A program made the position numbers and the translations under genes. From Bacillota bacterium (GTDB lineage Bacteria > Bacillota > Clostridia > Acetivibrionales > DTU013): 64,000 nt of DNA. Positions 1 through 8,763 of this stretch are shown here, in pieces. The notes under the pieces were generated by a model, which was not told the DNA's origin, did not search any database, and was given only the letters and a program-made list of their open reading frames with translations. The stretch covers positions 12,992 to 76,991 of the forward strand of contig JAEYON010000002.1 of assembly GCA_023411645.1 (NCBI GenBank), read 5' to 3'. Positions within the stretch are counted from its first letter, which is position 1. Every line of letters begins with the position of its first letter.

Positions 1-726
1 AAAGACATTCAGAATATTATTTTCAATACAATATCTCTTGAGATTATTTGCCGTTTCTTGCTCACGACCATGATAATGCAATTCAAACCTTTTATCATTA
101 GCTAGCCTGTTAATAAGTGCCTTGTTAATAGTCTCATGCCTGATATATCCCCAAAATCTTATTCTAATACAATCTTTTTCCCTGTCTGCTCTTCTTCTGA
201 CATCCCGGAACTTCAATGAATCCATAAGAATGTTGTGAGTAGTATGTATTTTATCTGTACTGGGTAGATATTTTCTATAAGCATCTGAACTGATAAAAGT
301 AGCTAATGAAGCGTTCACTAATTTTGCTATAATGTTTTTGTAGAAACCGATTGCTTCATATGTATGATCCCTATAATCAAAAATAAAGCGATTATGATAT
401 TGGTTAGTAAGAATATCATTTAATAAAACACCAGGTATGCTTGTCAAAACAACAATCAAATCAAATTTTGCTTTTTTCAATACCCTTTTTACAAATCTCC
501 TATATAGTATGAAACCATATATTTTTGTTACTTTTGGCACCTCGTCCTCCTGATAGTAATCTAAGGAATATGTGATTACATCATCAGGCAAAGCAATGTC
601 AGGGTTACTATCTCTTTTCCAATATATAAAGTGAATTTCATTTCCGTTCTTTCTTAATAAATCAAGGTAAAATGACGCAAAAGGCAAATATTTAATTTTC
701 CCAAATCCTAGTATTAGAATTTTCAA
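1..726 (-). CDS. Glycosyltransferase, GT4-like, 3' end outside the window
   Basis: The open frame runs without a stop from a TTG codon at 726 to the left edge, about 242 codons. The start is set by an in-frame TAG four codons upstream and an AGGA ribosome binding site about 7 bases before the TTG. The N-terminus (LKILILGFGKIKYLPFASF) is the first beta strand and glycine loop of a GT-B fold, and the acceptor-side domain is nearly complete: a DYRDHTYEA segment and, near the edge, the start of the second Rossmann domain (IRFWGYIRHE). The nucleotide-sugar binding half with its catalytic acidic pair lies outside. The gene follows the polysaccharide deacetylase by 13 bases, so it belongs to the same exopolysaccharide operon and presumably adds one sugar of the repeat unit. 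Donor and linkage cannot be inferred. Confidence 0.75.
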   Translation of the reverse strand, partial: MKILILGFGKIKYLPFASFYLDLLRKNGNEIHFIYWKRDSNPDIALPDDVITYSLDYYQEDEVPKVTKIYGFILYRRFVKRVLKKAKFDLIVVLTSIPGVLLNDILTNQYHNRFIFDYRDHTYEAIGFYKNIIAKLVNASLATFISSDAYRKYLPSTDKIHTTHNILMDSLKFRDVRRRADREKDCIRIRFWGYIRHETINKALINRLANDKRFELHYHGREQETANNLKRYCIENNILNVF

Positions 727-739
727 ATCAGTGTCCTAT

Positions 740-1594
740 CTATTCTTTATTTAACAATTTCAATACTTCTTCAAACGTCCTAATCTCAAACCCATTTTCC
801 TTCAGCATTCCAATCATTTGCTCGATCTTCCACTGAACCTTCCCGAGCCCTCTTCTTGCTCTTACATTTGTTAAGAACGAAGTTCCGGGAACCTTAGGCA
901 TATCTGCTTCCGATAGTTCGAAGGGATGGATGTACAGCACATAGATCTCGGCATTTTTCAGATAGTTCGAAATCATCGGCTTCATGAAAACCCAAGGCAG
1001 GATGCGTATGTACCCTCCGCCAGAAACTGGGATTTCCCTCCCCAGAAACCTCTTCGTACTCAGTTCAAACTCATAAAACCTATCCTTGTGATAAACTCCT
1101 TGGATTGGCTGTTCAAAATCTTCAATATTAAGCTTGGCATATAGTGGGTGCCCTTCAAACGTGATCTTACTTGAACTGTATTTGAAGCCCGCCTTCATGA
1201 CTATATCATACCTTGTCCTGTCGATACTATAGCATGGTGCTCTGTAGCCTACGACTTCCTTACCGACCAAGTTTGATAATACTTCTTTAGCCTCTTTAAT
1301 ATCATTCGTAAATTTATCAATACTAAGCATAACCGGCCGCACATGACTTTTTCCATGACAGGCAATTTCATGTCCGCTGTCTGCTGCGTAAAGGATTTGC
1401 TCCTTTGCGGCTTCTGCCAATTCACTCAGCGTGAAAAAGGTCGTTTTAATTTGGTACCTATTCAGCATGTCGATGTAATTTGTAAGCCCATCTAGCATTG
1501 ATCGGGATTTATTCACTTCTTTGCCTGAGAAATAATCAAGATGATACCAGTCCTCTATATCCATCGATAGAACCGCAAATTTTTTCACATTCAT
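740..1594 (-). CDS. Polysaccharide deacetylase, DUF3473-type
   Basis: NodB-fold carbohydrate esterase, about 284 residues, expected to N-deacetylate amino sugars of the exopolysaccharide made by this locus. Visible motifs are SMDIEDWYH (metal and catalytic aspartates, about residues 10-17), ACHGKSHVRP (metal histidines, about 80-89) and GYRAPCYSID (about 117-126). The DxEDW opening and the C-terminal half are typical of the deacetylases found in exopolysaccharide loci (DUF3473 tail). No signal peptide or membrane segment is seen, so a cytoplasmic or membrane-proximal site is likely. The frame is open further upstream, but the ATG at 1594 has a GGAG site and overlaps the stop of the ATP-grasp gene as TAATG, so I use it. 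The tight coupling supports co-translation with its neighbour. Confidence 0.85.
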   Translation of the reverse strand: MNVKKFAVLSMDIEDWYHLDYFSGKEVNKSRSMLDGLTNYIDMLNRYQIKTTFFTLSELAEAAKEQILYAADSGHEIACHGKSHVRPVMLSIDKFTNDIKEAKEVLSNLVGKEVVGYRAPCYSIDRTRYDIVMKAGFKYSSSKITFEGHPLYAKLNIEDFEQPIQGVYHKDRFYEFELSTKRFLGREIPVSGGGYIRILPWVFMKPMISNYLKNAEIYVLYIHPFELSEADMPKVPGTSFLTNVRARRGLGKVQWKIEQMIGMLKENGFEIRTFEEVLKLLNKE

Positions 1595-3792
1595 TACGTC
1601 AGCTTTCTCCTTTTTGCATCTTTTATGACTTTGCCCAGTCCCTGAACAGTATAGGTTATATAGGGCCAAATGTCCCCACTGTCAAATATCTGGTCTATCG
1701 AGTTTCTAAAATCAAACCATGATGGTTTTGTTCTGAAGCGCTCTTTTGATTTTAGAAACCAAAGTATGTCAGTATGTAAATATCTTAGATAAATGCCCGC
1801 AGGATAGCTTAAATACTCTGTAACCGGCTCATTTATGTAATCTTCAAGTATTTGTCTGCTGAAGTTCACACCGGCGGCAAAGCATATCTTAACACTGCCG
1901 GTAATACGAGGATTTATCTCTAACACCTTTGCAATATTATCTCTGGGATCCTGTATCAAATCCACATCCGCATACCCTCTCCATCCAATTGCCCCAAGCA
2001 GTCTGCAGCAACTTTCTACAATATCAGGGCGGTTCACAGTTACGTTAAGTGTACTCGAACCACCATCGACAGGATACCAGCGTACTTTTGTAAATACTAT
2101 TGCACTTTTAATTATTCCATTTCTATCAACAAACAACTCCGCCTTATATTGCATGTCCGTTTGAGGTATATACTCCTGTATCAATGACGCGCCATATTTT
2201 TCTCTTGTAGCACTGAATATGCTGTTTACTTTTGTTTTTTCATACACAACTCGGAAACCGACGGCAGCACAACTTGTTCTGGGCTTAATTACTACCGGAT
2301 ATTCCAGTTCGATTTCGGTCAGGTCTTCCAGCTTTTCATCGGTCATGAATGTTCTAGGACATGGAATACCATGCTCAGAACATATTTTCATTGTTAGTAA
2401 TTTATCACTCGCAAATTGAAATATGTCCCAGTCATTTACCGCAATAGAAGTATACTGCTCCAATTCTTTCTTGTTCTGTGACAGAAGAATAGCAACATAA
2501 TCATTTAATGGAATCACAATGTCGTACTCATACTTTTTCAGTTCAGTACGTATAGCCTCCAACGATTTTACCGGATCTGATGGATCGCAAAAAGATAAAA
2601 TCTTTCTGTGCGGATATCTTGATGCGTAGCCCATATCTAGCTTGCTCGAATTATAGGTCGTAATATGACACCCTAACTCATGGAGCGATTTCATCATTGG
2701 CATCACTTGCCGAGCTCTACCTTCTATCAGCATAACTTTAAGATTACAAAACTTATCATTAAAATTATCCTCTTCAACTTTCATAACATTTTCTGAAGTG
2801 TTTTTTAGTGCATATGCTGTAAAGATAAGTTGACTTGAGCTATCAAGACCCATTGGAAACCGTACAACGCCATATTGGATGATGAGGGGTAGAATATCCT
2901 TCCGGTATTGTGCAATTTCTTCAATTGCACCGTTCTTATCACATTTCCAGATGTGAGCAAATTTATCCTTTTCATTCTCTCCGCCTTCAACGCCTGTAGA
3001 TACATATACGGTGTCGTCTGCCAGCACTGCATTCCCGTGGCATGGTCCCTGAATTTCCTGAACCTTTTCGATTTGGCGTGTCGCTCTTTCCATCCTGATG
3101 ATATAGTTGCGATCGGATACCGATCCTGCATCTGTTCCCCAATAGATGGCATCTTCGGTGAATGAAATCCCTATTGCCCTCCAGAGCTGGCTTCCCTGCC
3201 CGATTACTTCCCACATATCACCGTTATCAACACTTCTCATAAGTTTGCACTCATGGTCCTTGTCACCGGTGCCCATCCAGATACATTTCTCATAGCTGTC
3301 CCACTGAATAAAATGAATATGGCGAACTTCATGCTTTTCGAATGTCAATATGGTTTGAAAGCTCAAACCGTTGTCAAGGCTGCGGTATAGCCTGGTTTCA
3401 TTTGTGTTGTTGAAATTTACTGTATACTCTCCGAAAAAGATAGTTCCGTCAGGTGTGATGCATACACCACGGTGGCCAGGCTTGTTTCCGGAATATCCAG
3501 AAAATGTGTTTATCAGGTTTCCATCCTTATCAAGTATCAATGTTTTCCTTTTGAGCGTTACCATGAATCCGCCGGTAGTCAGCGGAAGCAGATGATGTAT
3601 GCCGACCCGTAAAAGCTGCCGAGAGATACGAAAAGCAGCGAGAAATTTGTCAAAGGCTCCCCCCACTTTGAACTTTGGTGTGATGCGCTTTCCTTCGATG
3701 TCAATCCCCCAGAAGCATTGTCCCTTGGCAACCCAAATGGTATCCTTATCTTTATATAATGCTCTTCCGGCAAATATTTTTTTACATATCAT
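1594..3792 (-). CDS. Fusion protein: BNR beta-propeller + ATP-grasp ligase
   Basis: About 732 residues with two unrelated halves. Residues about 1-335 look like a beta-propeller of the sialidase/BNR type: two Asp-box-like repeats are visible, YRSLDNGLSF (about 135) and MRSVDNGDMW (about 185), with repeated Trp/Gly-rich strands. Residues about 350-732 form a CarB-like ATP-grasp enzyme: a Rossmann-like preATP-grasp start (VMLIEGRARQVMP), the nucleotide segment YPVVIKPRTSCAAVGF (about 490-505) and the Mg-binding EINPRITGS (about 626). ATP-grasp enzymes make an acyl-phosphate and ligate it to an amine, so a role in decorating the polysaccharide with an amino acid or similar group is possible but is inference. 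The start is the ATG at 3792, which overlaps the upstream stop as ATGA and has GGGAG 8 bases before it; a TTG two codons upstream sits too close to that site. Confidence 0.75.
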   Translation of the reverse strand: MICKKIFAGRALYKDKDTIWVAKGQCFWGIDIEGKRITPKFKVGGAFDKFLAAFRISRQLLRVGIHHLLPLTTGGFMVTLKRKTLILDKDGNLINTFSGYSGNKPGHRGVCITPDGTIFFGEYTVNFNNTNETRLYRSLDNGLSFQTILTFEKHEVRHIHFIQWDSYEKCIWMGTGDKDHECKLMRSVDNGDMWEVIGQGSQLWRAIGISFTEDAIYWGTDAGSVSDRNYIIRMERATRQIEKVQEIQGPCHGNAVLADDTVYVSTGVEGGENEKDKFAHIWKCDKNGAIEEIAQYRKDILPLIIQYGVVRFPMGLDSSSQLIFTAYALKNTSENVMKVEEDNFNDKFCNLKVMLIEGRARQVMPMMKSLHELGCHITTYNSSKLDMGYASRYPHRKILSFCDPSDPVKSLEAIRTELKKYEYDIVIPLNDYVAILLSQNKKELEQYTSIAVNDWDIFQFASDKLLTMKICSEHGIPCPRTFMTDEKLEDLTEIELEYPVVIKPRTSCAAVGFRVVYEKTKVNSIFSATREKYGASLIQEYIPQTDMQYKAELFVDRNGIIKSAIVFTKVRWYPVDGGSSTLNVTVNRPDIVESCCRLLGAIGWRGYADVDLIQDPRDNIAKVLEINPRITGSVKICFAAGVNFSRQILEDYINEPVTEYLSYPAGIYLRYLHTDILWFLKSKERFRTKPSWFDFRNSIDQIFDSGDIWPYITYTVQGLGKVIKDAKRRKLT

Positions 3793-5030
3793 TGACAAAG
3801 CTCCCTGATGAGTTCATTATACTGCTTTCCAACACATTCTTTCGTGAAACCTTCCTCAACCACCCTGAGAGAATTGCTTCCGACCTGGCTCAGTAGTTCT
3901 CTGTTAAAATATAGTTCTTTTATCAATGCCGTAAATTCATCGCAATGTCCGCTTTCCACAGCCCATCCGGATTTTGACCCGGTAATAAATTGTGCTGCAT
4001 TGCTCTCAGGCGAGCATACGACTATGATTGGCTTGGCCATCGCCATAAGGGTATATATTTTTGATGGAAAACTAAAGCCTTTTACATGCGGTGCCAGCAA
4101 AACAAGGCATATATCACTGAAAGCATTGATAAAAGGTGTATCCTCCCTCTTTTGATATCCAATAAATTTTACATTGGTCAGCTTGTCCTCTTTGGCCTTA
4201 TTCTTGTAGTATTCTTCTCTGATGCCATTGCCCGCAATTACGAATTCAACATCCAAGTTTCTGAGCTCTTTCGCACAATATAGTATTGGCGACAGATCGT
4301 GCGCATTTCCGATGTTGCCCACATAACTTATGACAAACTTTCCTTTTACATCGAACTTATCCGCAAAGGGGTTCTCCTTCTGCTGAGGATGATATATTGC
4401 AGTATCAGCAAAATTCGGTATCATTTTTAAAATTTTATTGGCCGGGACTCTTGACTGCAAATGCCCTTTTATACCGTCCGATATGGCTATGATTGCGTCA
4501 TTCTTTCTATACACTCTTTTCTCGATAGATCGCAAAAACTTTATAATCAGCCGGCTCTTAATCTTCCCCTGTGTAATTGGTCCATCCGGGAAGAGATCCT
4601 GTACAATATAAACACCTTTGGCGTCTTTTTTCTTCGCGATCATTGCGTTAATTATACCAATAGATAAAGGCGGCGATTGGGTAATTACCAAGTCTGCCTT
4701 GATATCCTTTTGTCTCGCCAGCACAATAGCGCGAAGATGAAACTTAATATAAGTCATCAAGCGTTGTACCATATTGCCTTTCTCAGAAGGCACAGCAATA
4801 TGATAACACTCTATCCCCTGAAAAGTACTTTTTTTGTACCATCGCTTCTCACCGTCAATCAGCGGTTGCTTGTCAAAATTCTCCATCAACACACTATAAT
4901 GTGGAGTAGAAGTAATGACAGTCACATTATGTCCGTATTTCTGAAGCTCCAGAGCAATATCAGAGATAATATATGAATTCGCAGTAGCATCAGGTGGGAA
5001 CAAAAGCGTATGTAGAATAATGTCAACCAT
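3789..5030 (-). CDS. Glycosyltransferase family 4 (WbuB-like)
   Basis: GT-B glycosyltransferase of 413 residues. The N-terminal domain (residues about 1-200) has the acceptor-side glycine/proline loop FPPDATANSY. The C-terminal domain begins at about residue 225 with FVISYVGNIG and carries the conserved FPSKIYTLMAMAKPII segment, where most GT4 enzymes have the donor-binding EX7E motif; here it is the degenerate form seen in WbuB-like fucosamine and N-acetyl-sugar transferases. No membrane segment. The ATG directly follows the TAA of the epimerase gene, with GGAG inside the upstream 3' end, so the two are translationally linked. It acts on the lipid-linked repeat unit in the cytoplasm; the exact sugar is unknown. 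Confidence 0.85.
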   Translation of the reverse strand: MVDIILHTLLFPPDATANSYIISDIALELQKYGHNVTVITSTPHYSVLMENFDKQPLIDGEKRWYKKSTFQGIECYHIAVPSEKGNMVQRLMTYIKFHLRAIVLARQKDIKADLVITQSPPLSIGIINAMIAKKKDAKGVYIVQDLFPDGPITQGKIKSRLIIKFLRSIEKRVYRKNDAIIAISDGIKGHLQSRVPANKILKMIPNFADTAIYHPQQKENPFADKFDVKGKFVISYVGNIGNAHDLSPILYCAKELRNLDVEFVIAGNGIREEYYKNKAKEDKLTNVKFIGYQKREDTPFINAFSDICLVLLAPHVKGFSFPSKIYTLMAMAKPIIVVCSPESNAAQFITGSKSGWAVESGHCDEFTALIKELYFNRELLSQVGSNSLRVVEEGFTKECVGKQYNELIRELCQ

Positions 5031-5882
5031 TTAACTCTCCGTCTCTACAATTGAATCATTAAAATCTATTGTGCAATATTCATATGAGCCATAACCAGAT
5101 AGGCTTTTATCATAGACTGAACTGCTGAACAACGTTCTTAGTCTGGCGCTTTTCTTCATACATACCAAAGCAAAGCGGCCAAGCAGCTTACTTAACCGAA
5201 TTCTTTTCCCATGTGCTTCTGCTATCTGACGAACCATTATTGTGCTGCTGACATATTCTTTGTTCTGCGGAAATAATATTCCTGAATATCTGTTGTCTAT
5301 AGTATATCTCACAAATTCACATAAGTTCGATATGTATATCATACTACGTTGACTTGCTATATCAGGAAAGACCGGCAACTTTTTCGATAACCTTGATAAT
5401 TTTTTATAATTCCCAGGACAGCCTTTTCCATAGACCGTTGGAGGTCGTAAAATAGCAACAATAAAGTTTTCTGAAATAAGCTTAGTAAGTTCTCTTTCTG
5501 CTTGTAATTTACTTTTTCCATAAAGTTTCGTTGGATTTGGAACTGTATCCTTTGTTATCACAGGCGTATTCGGCGTGTATACACCCTTTGTGCTCATGAA
5601 TATAAATTGTCCAACACCATTTTCTTTAGCTCTTTTGGCCACAGAAACTGCTAGATCACAGTTAATGTCGTAATATAATTGCTTCATTTCAGGTGTCTCT
5701 TTACGGTGAACTATTCCCGCGACATGAAAAACTACATCATACTTGAAGAATTCAATGTTTCCCCACTCTTTACCTATCGTATCAACTGTATCTACTGTAT
5801 ATTCATCAGGCCATTGTTTTAGCCAATTTTCAAAGTTTGTACCAATATAACTGTCTGCTCCAGTAATCAAAACATGTTTCAT
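5031..5882 (-). CDS. NAD-dependent epimerase/dehydratase
   Basis: Extended short-chain dehydrogenase of 283 residues. The Rossmann dinucleotide motif is TGADSYIG near residue 7 and the catalytic YGKSK is near residue 120, with the usual upstream Ser/Thr in FMSTKGVYT. Family members convert or reduce nucleotide sugars such as UDP-GlcNAc, UDP-glucose or 4-keto-sugars. Its place directly after the priming transferase is the common position of WbpV/WcaG-like 4-keto-reductases or 4-epimerases that act on the product of the CapD-like dehydratase, and that is my preferred role by inference. At 283 residues it is slightly short for the family (about 300-340). The start ATG overlaps the transferase stop as ATGA. 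Confidence 0.8.
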   Translation of the reverse strand: MKHVLITGADSYIGTNFENWLKQWPDEYTVDTVDTIGKEWGNIEFFKYDVVFHVAGIVHRKETPEMKQLYYDINCDLAVSVAKRAKENGVGQFIFMSTKGVYTPNTPVITKDTVPNPTKLYGKSKLQAERELTKLISENFIVAILRPPTVYGKGCPGNYKKLSRLSKKLPVFPDIASQRSMIYISNLCEFVRYTIDNRYSGILFPQNKEYVSSTIMVRQIAEAHGKRIRLSKLLGRFALVCMKKSARLRTLFSSSVYDKSLSGYGSYEYCTIDFNDSIVETES

Positions 5883-6532
5883 CCGGATATAGTCTCCTTA
5901 TTCGCATGTGATGATAGCAGCGGTTCATCCAGTTTACCATTAATCGCTCCAGTTCCACCTTCGACCACTCCGTCTCTCCTGAGCACATTAACAATCGTCC
6001 CTAAAAAGCATTTCACATCAAATACGAAGCTGATTCTTTCCGCATACTCCCCATCCAGCCTCGCCTTTATTTCTATGGGCAGCTCATCACGACCGTTGAT
6101 CTGCGCCCATCCGGTAAGTCCCGGTTTGAGTTCATTTGCGCCATATTTTTCGCGTTCCTCGATCAGGTCATACTGGTTCCAGAGGGCGGGTCTTGGTCCT
6201 ATAATACTCATCTGACCAACAAAGATGTTCCATATCTGCGGCAGCTCATCCAGGCTGGTTTTGCGCAGGAGCTTCCCCACTCTGGTGATCCATTGCTCCG
6301 GGTTCTCCAGCAGATGTGTCGGGGTGTCCTTGGGCGTATCTATCCGCATGGTGCGGAATTTCAGTATGTTGAAATGCGTCTTGCGGATCCCTAAGCGCTT
6401 TTGCTTGAAAAGGATCGGACCCCGGGAGTCAGCCCTGATTGCGACAACCAGTATCAGAAATACCGGTGATAAAAGGATAAGGCCGATTGCAGAAAGGAAT
6501 ATGTCAACGGCTCTCTTAAAAAACAAATACAT
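5879..6532 (-). CDS. Undecaprenyl-phosphate sugar-1-phosphate transferase
   Basis: Small monotopic phosphoglycosyl transferase (PglC/WcaJ C-domain type), 217 residues, which starts repeat-unit synthesis by moving a sugar-1-phosphate from a UDP-sugar to undecaprenyl phosphate at the inner membrane face. A re-entrant hydrophobic helix at about residues 10-32 is followed by FKQKRLG, KFRTM (about 59), the catalytic-site segment KTSLDELPQ (about 93) with its Asp-Glu pair, and IGPRPA (about 111). The absence of further transmembrane helices marks the short form. ATG with GGGGGAG 9 bases upstream. It lies 33 bases after the dehydratase stop. Confidence 0.92.
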   Translation of the reverse strand: MYLFFKRAVDIFLSAIGLILLSPVFLILVVAIRADSRGPILFKQKRLGIRKTHFNILKFRTMRIDTPKDTPTHLLENPEQWITRVGKLLRKTSLDELPQIWNIFVGQMSIIGPRPALWNQYDLIEEREKYGANELKPGLTGWAQINGRDELPIEIKARLDGEYAERISFVFDVKCFLGTIVNVLRRDGVVEGGTGAINGKLDEPLLSSHANKETISG

Positions 6533-6565
6533 TGAGCGTGTCTCCCCCGAAACAATTAATTCTCT

Positions 6566-8503
6566 CTATATATTTTGTGCAACTTCCCTCAGTTCAACTG
6601 CCTCGTCCGGCACATTCGCTTTCGCTTTTTGCTTTTTCCTGGCAGCCTGCTCCTCCAGTACAGTTAAAACCGGTTTTCTGTACTCGCTCTTGTGATATGT
6701 CGGCACCAGCTTTGCCATGCACTCCTTCAAAGCCTCGTCGTTTTCCATGGAGTTCTCGAGCGCCTTAATGCTCATTATAACTTCCTGGAAGCTCATATCA
6801 GATTGCTTGCCAATGAAAATCTTTTTATGGGCTGTACACATCAGGCCTTCCTCTGCCATCAGCAGCTCTTCAAACAGCTTTTCACCGGGACGCAGACCCG
6901 TGTACTCGATTTTTATGTCCACATCCGGTTCAAAACCCGAAAGCCGTATCAAATCACGGGCAAGATCGTCAATCTTAACCGGTTCGCCCATATCCAACAC
7001 GAACACTTCCCCGCCCTCTGCCAGCGCTCCTGCCTGGATAACAAGCTGAGCCGCTTCGGGAATCGTCATAAAGTACCGTATGATCTCGGGATCAGTTACC
7101 GTAACCGGACCGCCCTGCTGGATTTGCTTCTGAAAAAGCGGAATCACGCTTCCGTTGCTGCCCAGAACATTGCCGAAACGAACAGCGGCGAACTTGGTTT
7201 TGCTCATTCGGTTCATGGACTGCACAATGATCTCGGCCAATCGTTTGGAGGCGCCCATGATATTGGTAGGATTGACTGCTTTATCCGTTGAGACCAGGAT
7301 AAATTTCTTTGCCCCATAGTCGTCAGCGCGTCTGCAGGTGTTCAATGTTCCGAATACATTATTCTTAATAGCCTCGCTGGGGTTACCCTCCATCAGCGGC
7401 ACATGCTTGTGCGCAGCCGCATGAAAGACCACACCCGGCTTATACTTTTCAAATACCTCTTTGAGTCTGATCCTGTCTCTGCAGGAGCCTATCACAGCCT
7501 CAAGATCAAGGTCCTTATAAGTAAACAGCAGCTCGTTCTGCAGATCGTATGCGTTGTTTTCATAGTTATCAAAGATAATTAGCTTCTTCGGCCCGAATCT
7601 GGCAATCTGACGGCACAGCTCGGAGCCAATGGAGCCTCCGCCGCCAGTTACCATTACGATTTCGTCCTTCAGATAGCCTGAGATCTCTTCCATGTTGAGA
7701 TTTATCGGATCACGGCCGAGAAGATCTTCAATATTCACATCTCTCAACTGTTTGACAGTAGCTTGGCCATCTTTGATGCCCATCAGGTCGGGAAGTGTTC
7801 TCAGCTTACATCCGGTTTCCTTACAAAGCTTCAGGATCTCCGTCATATCCTTTTTTGAGGCGGATGGCATTGCAACAATTATCTCGTCTATATCGTATTT
7901 CTTTGCAAGCTCCCTGATACTGTTCCTGCCTATTTTAACAGGCACGCCATTGATCCTGGTATTCCTTTTGCATTTGTCGTCATCCACAACAACCACTGGG
8001 ATCGAATGCATATCGGTGTGATTTTTCAGTTCCTTGATGATCATGGAGCCTGCACTGCCGGCTCCTATGATCATCACCCTGATGACCTTGCTGCAGTTCC
8101 TGCACCTGATCATTTTCAGCCAGCGTAAATACCTGTAGCTGACTCTGGTACCGCCGATCAGTAAAAACATGAACAACCAGCCGCTGAAATAAATAGTGAC
8201 GGCGAATCTGTCTCCGGTCGCAAGTCCCACCAACAGGTTTACACCCGCTGACAACAGTGTGGCAATAAATATTTGCAGCAACTCCTCGATACTTGCATAT
8301 TCCCAGAGGCTTCGATAAAGTCCGAATAAGTAGAATATAATTATTTGAATAACTGTAACGACGAGTGCGTTCCGTAAGAATGTTTGATAGTATTGACCCG
8401 GCACAACCGTATCGAATCTGATAAGGAGCGCAAGATAAAGAGAGGCATTGACAAGTATCATATCCGCAATAATAAGTATAAGCTTTCTGATCCTTAATGT
8501 CAT
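6566..8503 (-). CDS. Membrane nucleotide-sugar 4,6-dehydratase (CapD/EpsC-like)
   Basis: Protein of 645 residues, the usual length of the CapD/FlaA1/PglF membrane form. Four hydrophobic helices occupy about residues 1-115, followed by a CoA-binding-like Rossmann domain (VMIIGAGSAGSM, about 145) and the catalytic SDR domain with TGGGGSIG (about 286), STDKAVNP and MGASKR (about 416). The usual catalytic Tyr position of this subfamily is occupied by Met in MGASK, as in UDP-GlcNAc 4,6-dehydratases. It likely makes UDP-4-keto-6-deoxy-HexNAc as donor precursor for the priming transferase just downstream. ATG with a strong GGAGGGG site. It is the first structural gene after loaP and the leader hairpin. 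Confidence 0.92.
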   Translation of the reverse strand: MTLRIRKLILIIADMILVNASLYLALLIRFDTVVPGQYYQTFLRNALVVTVIQIIIFYLFGLYRSLWEYASIEELLQIFIATLLSAGVNLLVGLATGDRFAVTIYFSGWLFMFLLIGGTRVSYRYLRWLKMIRCRNCSKVIRVMIIGAGSAGSMIIKELKNHTDMHSIPVVVVDDDKCKRNTRINGVPVKIGRNSIRELAKKYDIDEIIVAMPSASKKDMTEILKLCKETGCKLRTLPDLMGIKDGQATVKQLRDVNIEDLLGRDPINLNMEEISGYLKDEIVMVTGGGGSIGSELCRQIARFGPKKLIIFDNYENNAYDLQNELLFTYKDLDLEAVIGSCRDRIRLKEVFEKYKPGVVFHAAAHKHVPLMEGNPSEAIKNNVFGTLNTCRRADDYGAKKFILVSTDKAVNPTNIMGASKRLAEIIVQSMNRMSKTKFAAVRFGNVLGSNGSVIPLFQKQIQQGGPVTVTDPEIIRYFMTIPEAAQLVIQAGALAEGGEVFVLDMGEPVKIDDLARDLIRLSGFEPDVDIKIEYTGLRPGEKLFEELLMAEEGLMCTAHKKIFIGKQSDMSFQEVIMSIKALENSMENDEALKECMAKLVPTYHKSEYRKPVLTVLEEQAARKKQKAKANVPDEAVELREVAQNI

Positions 8504-8671
8504 TTTTTCCCCTCCGGGTGTCTGAATACACCCTATATAACCAATCTATTCAATTTTTCATCTTTCGTAAAATCTCATAAAAAAGGGCATGGCTGCTTAC
8601 ATGGATATAGAAATACTATCATCTATATACACTCACAAACCCTGCTAATGACCTCCTGATCTGATGACGGG

Positions 8672-8696
8672 CCGAAACACCGGCAAAAGATTTCGG
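8672..8696 (-). promoter_or_regulatory. Leader hairpin, candidate LoaP recognition element
   Basis: In the transcript between loaP and the first polysaccharide gene there is a hairpin with a perfect 6-bp stem, CCGAAA paired with TTTCGG, around a 13-base G-rich loop. LoaP proteins are known to bind a specific RNA hairpin just downstream of their own gene and then suppress termination through the following long operon. Position and shape fit; that this hairpin is the LoaP target is inference. Confidence 0.45.
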
Positions 8697-8719
8697 ATAA
8701 ATAATGACCTGGGATGTTG

Positions 8720-8763
8720 CTATACTGCCAATACCATCTTTCTATACTGCCGATACCGGCTTT
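8720..8763. repeat. 22-bp tandem duplication over the loaP stop codon
   Basis: Two adjacent 22-bp units (8720-8741 and 8742-8763) differ at only three positions. The unit includes the last codons and the TAG of loaP, so a second copy of the C-terminal coding end sits in the 3' untranslated region. Confidence 0.85.

Noticed and set aside
6692..7291. Plus-strand frame of 199 codons inside the nucleotide-sugar dehydratase gene
   Set aside because: Antisense of the conserved SDR domain, without a ribosome site.
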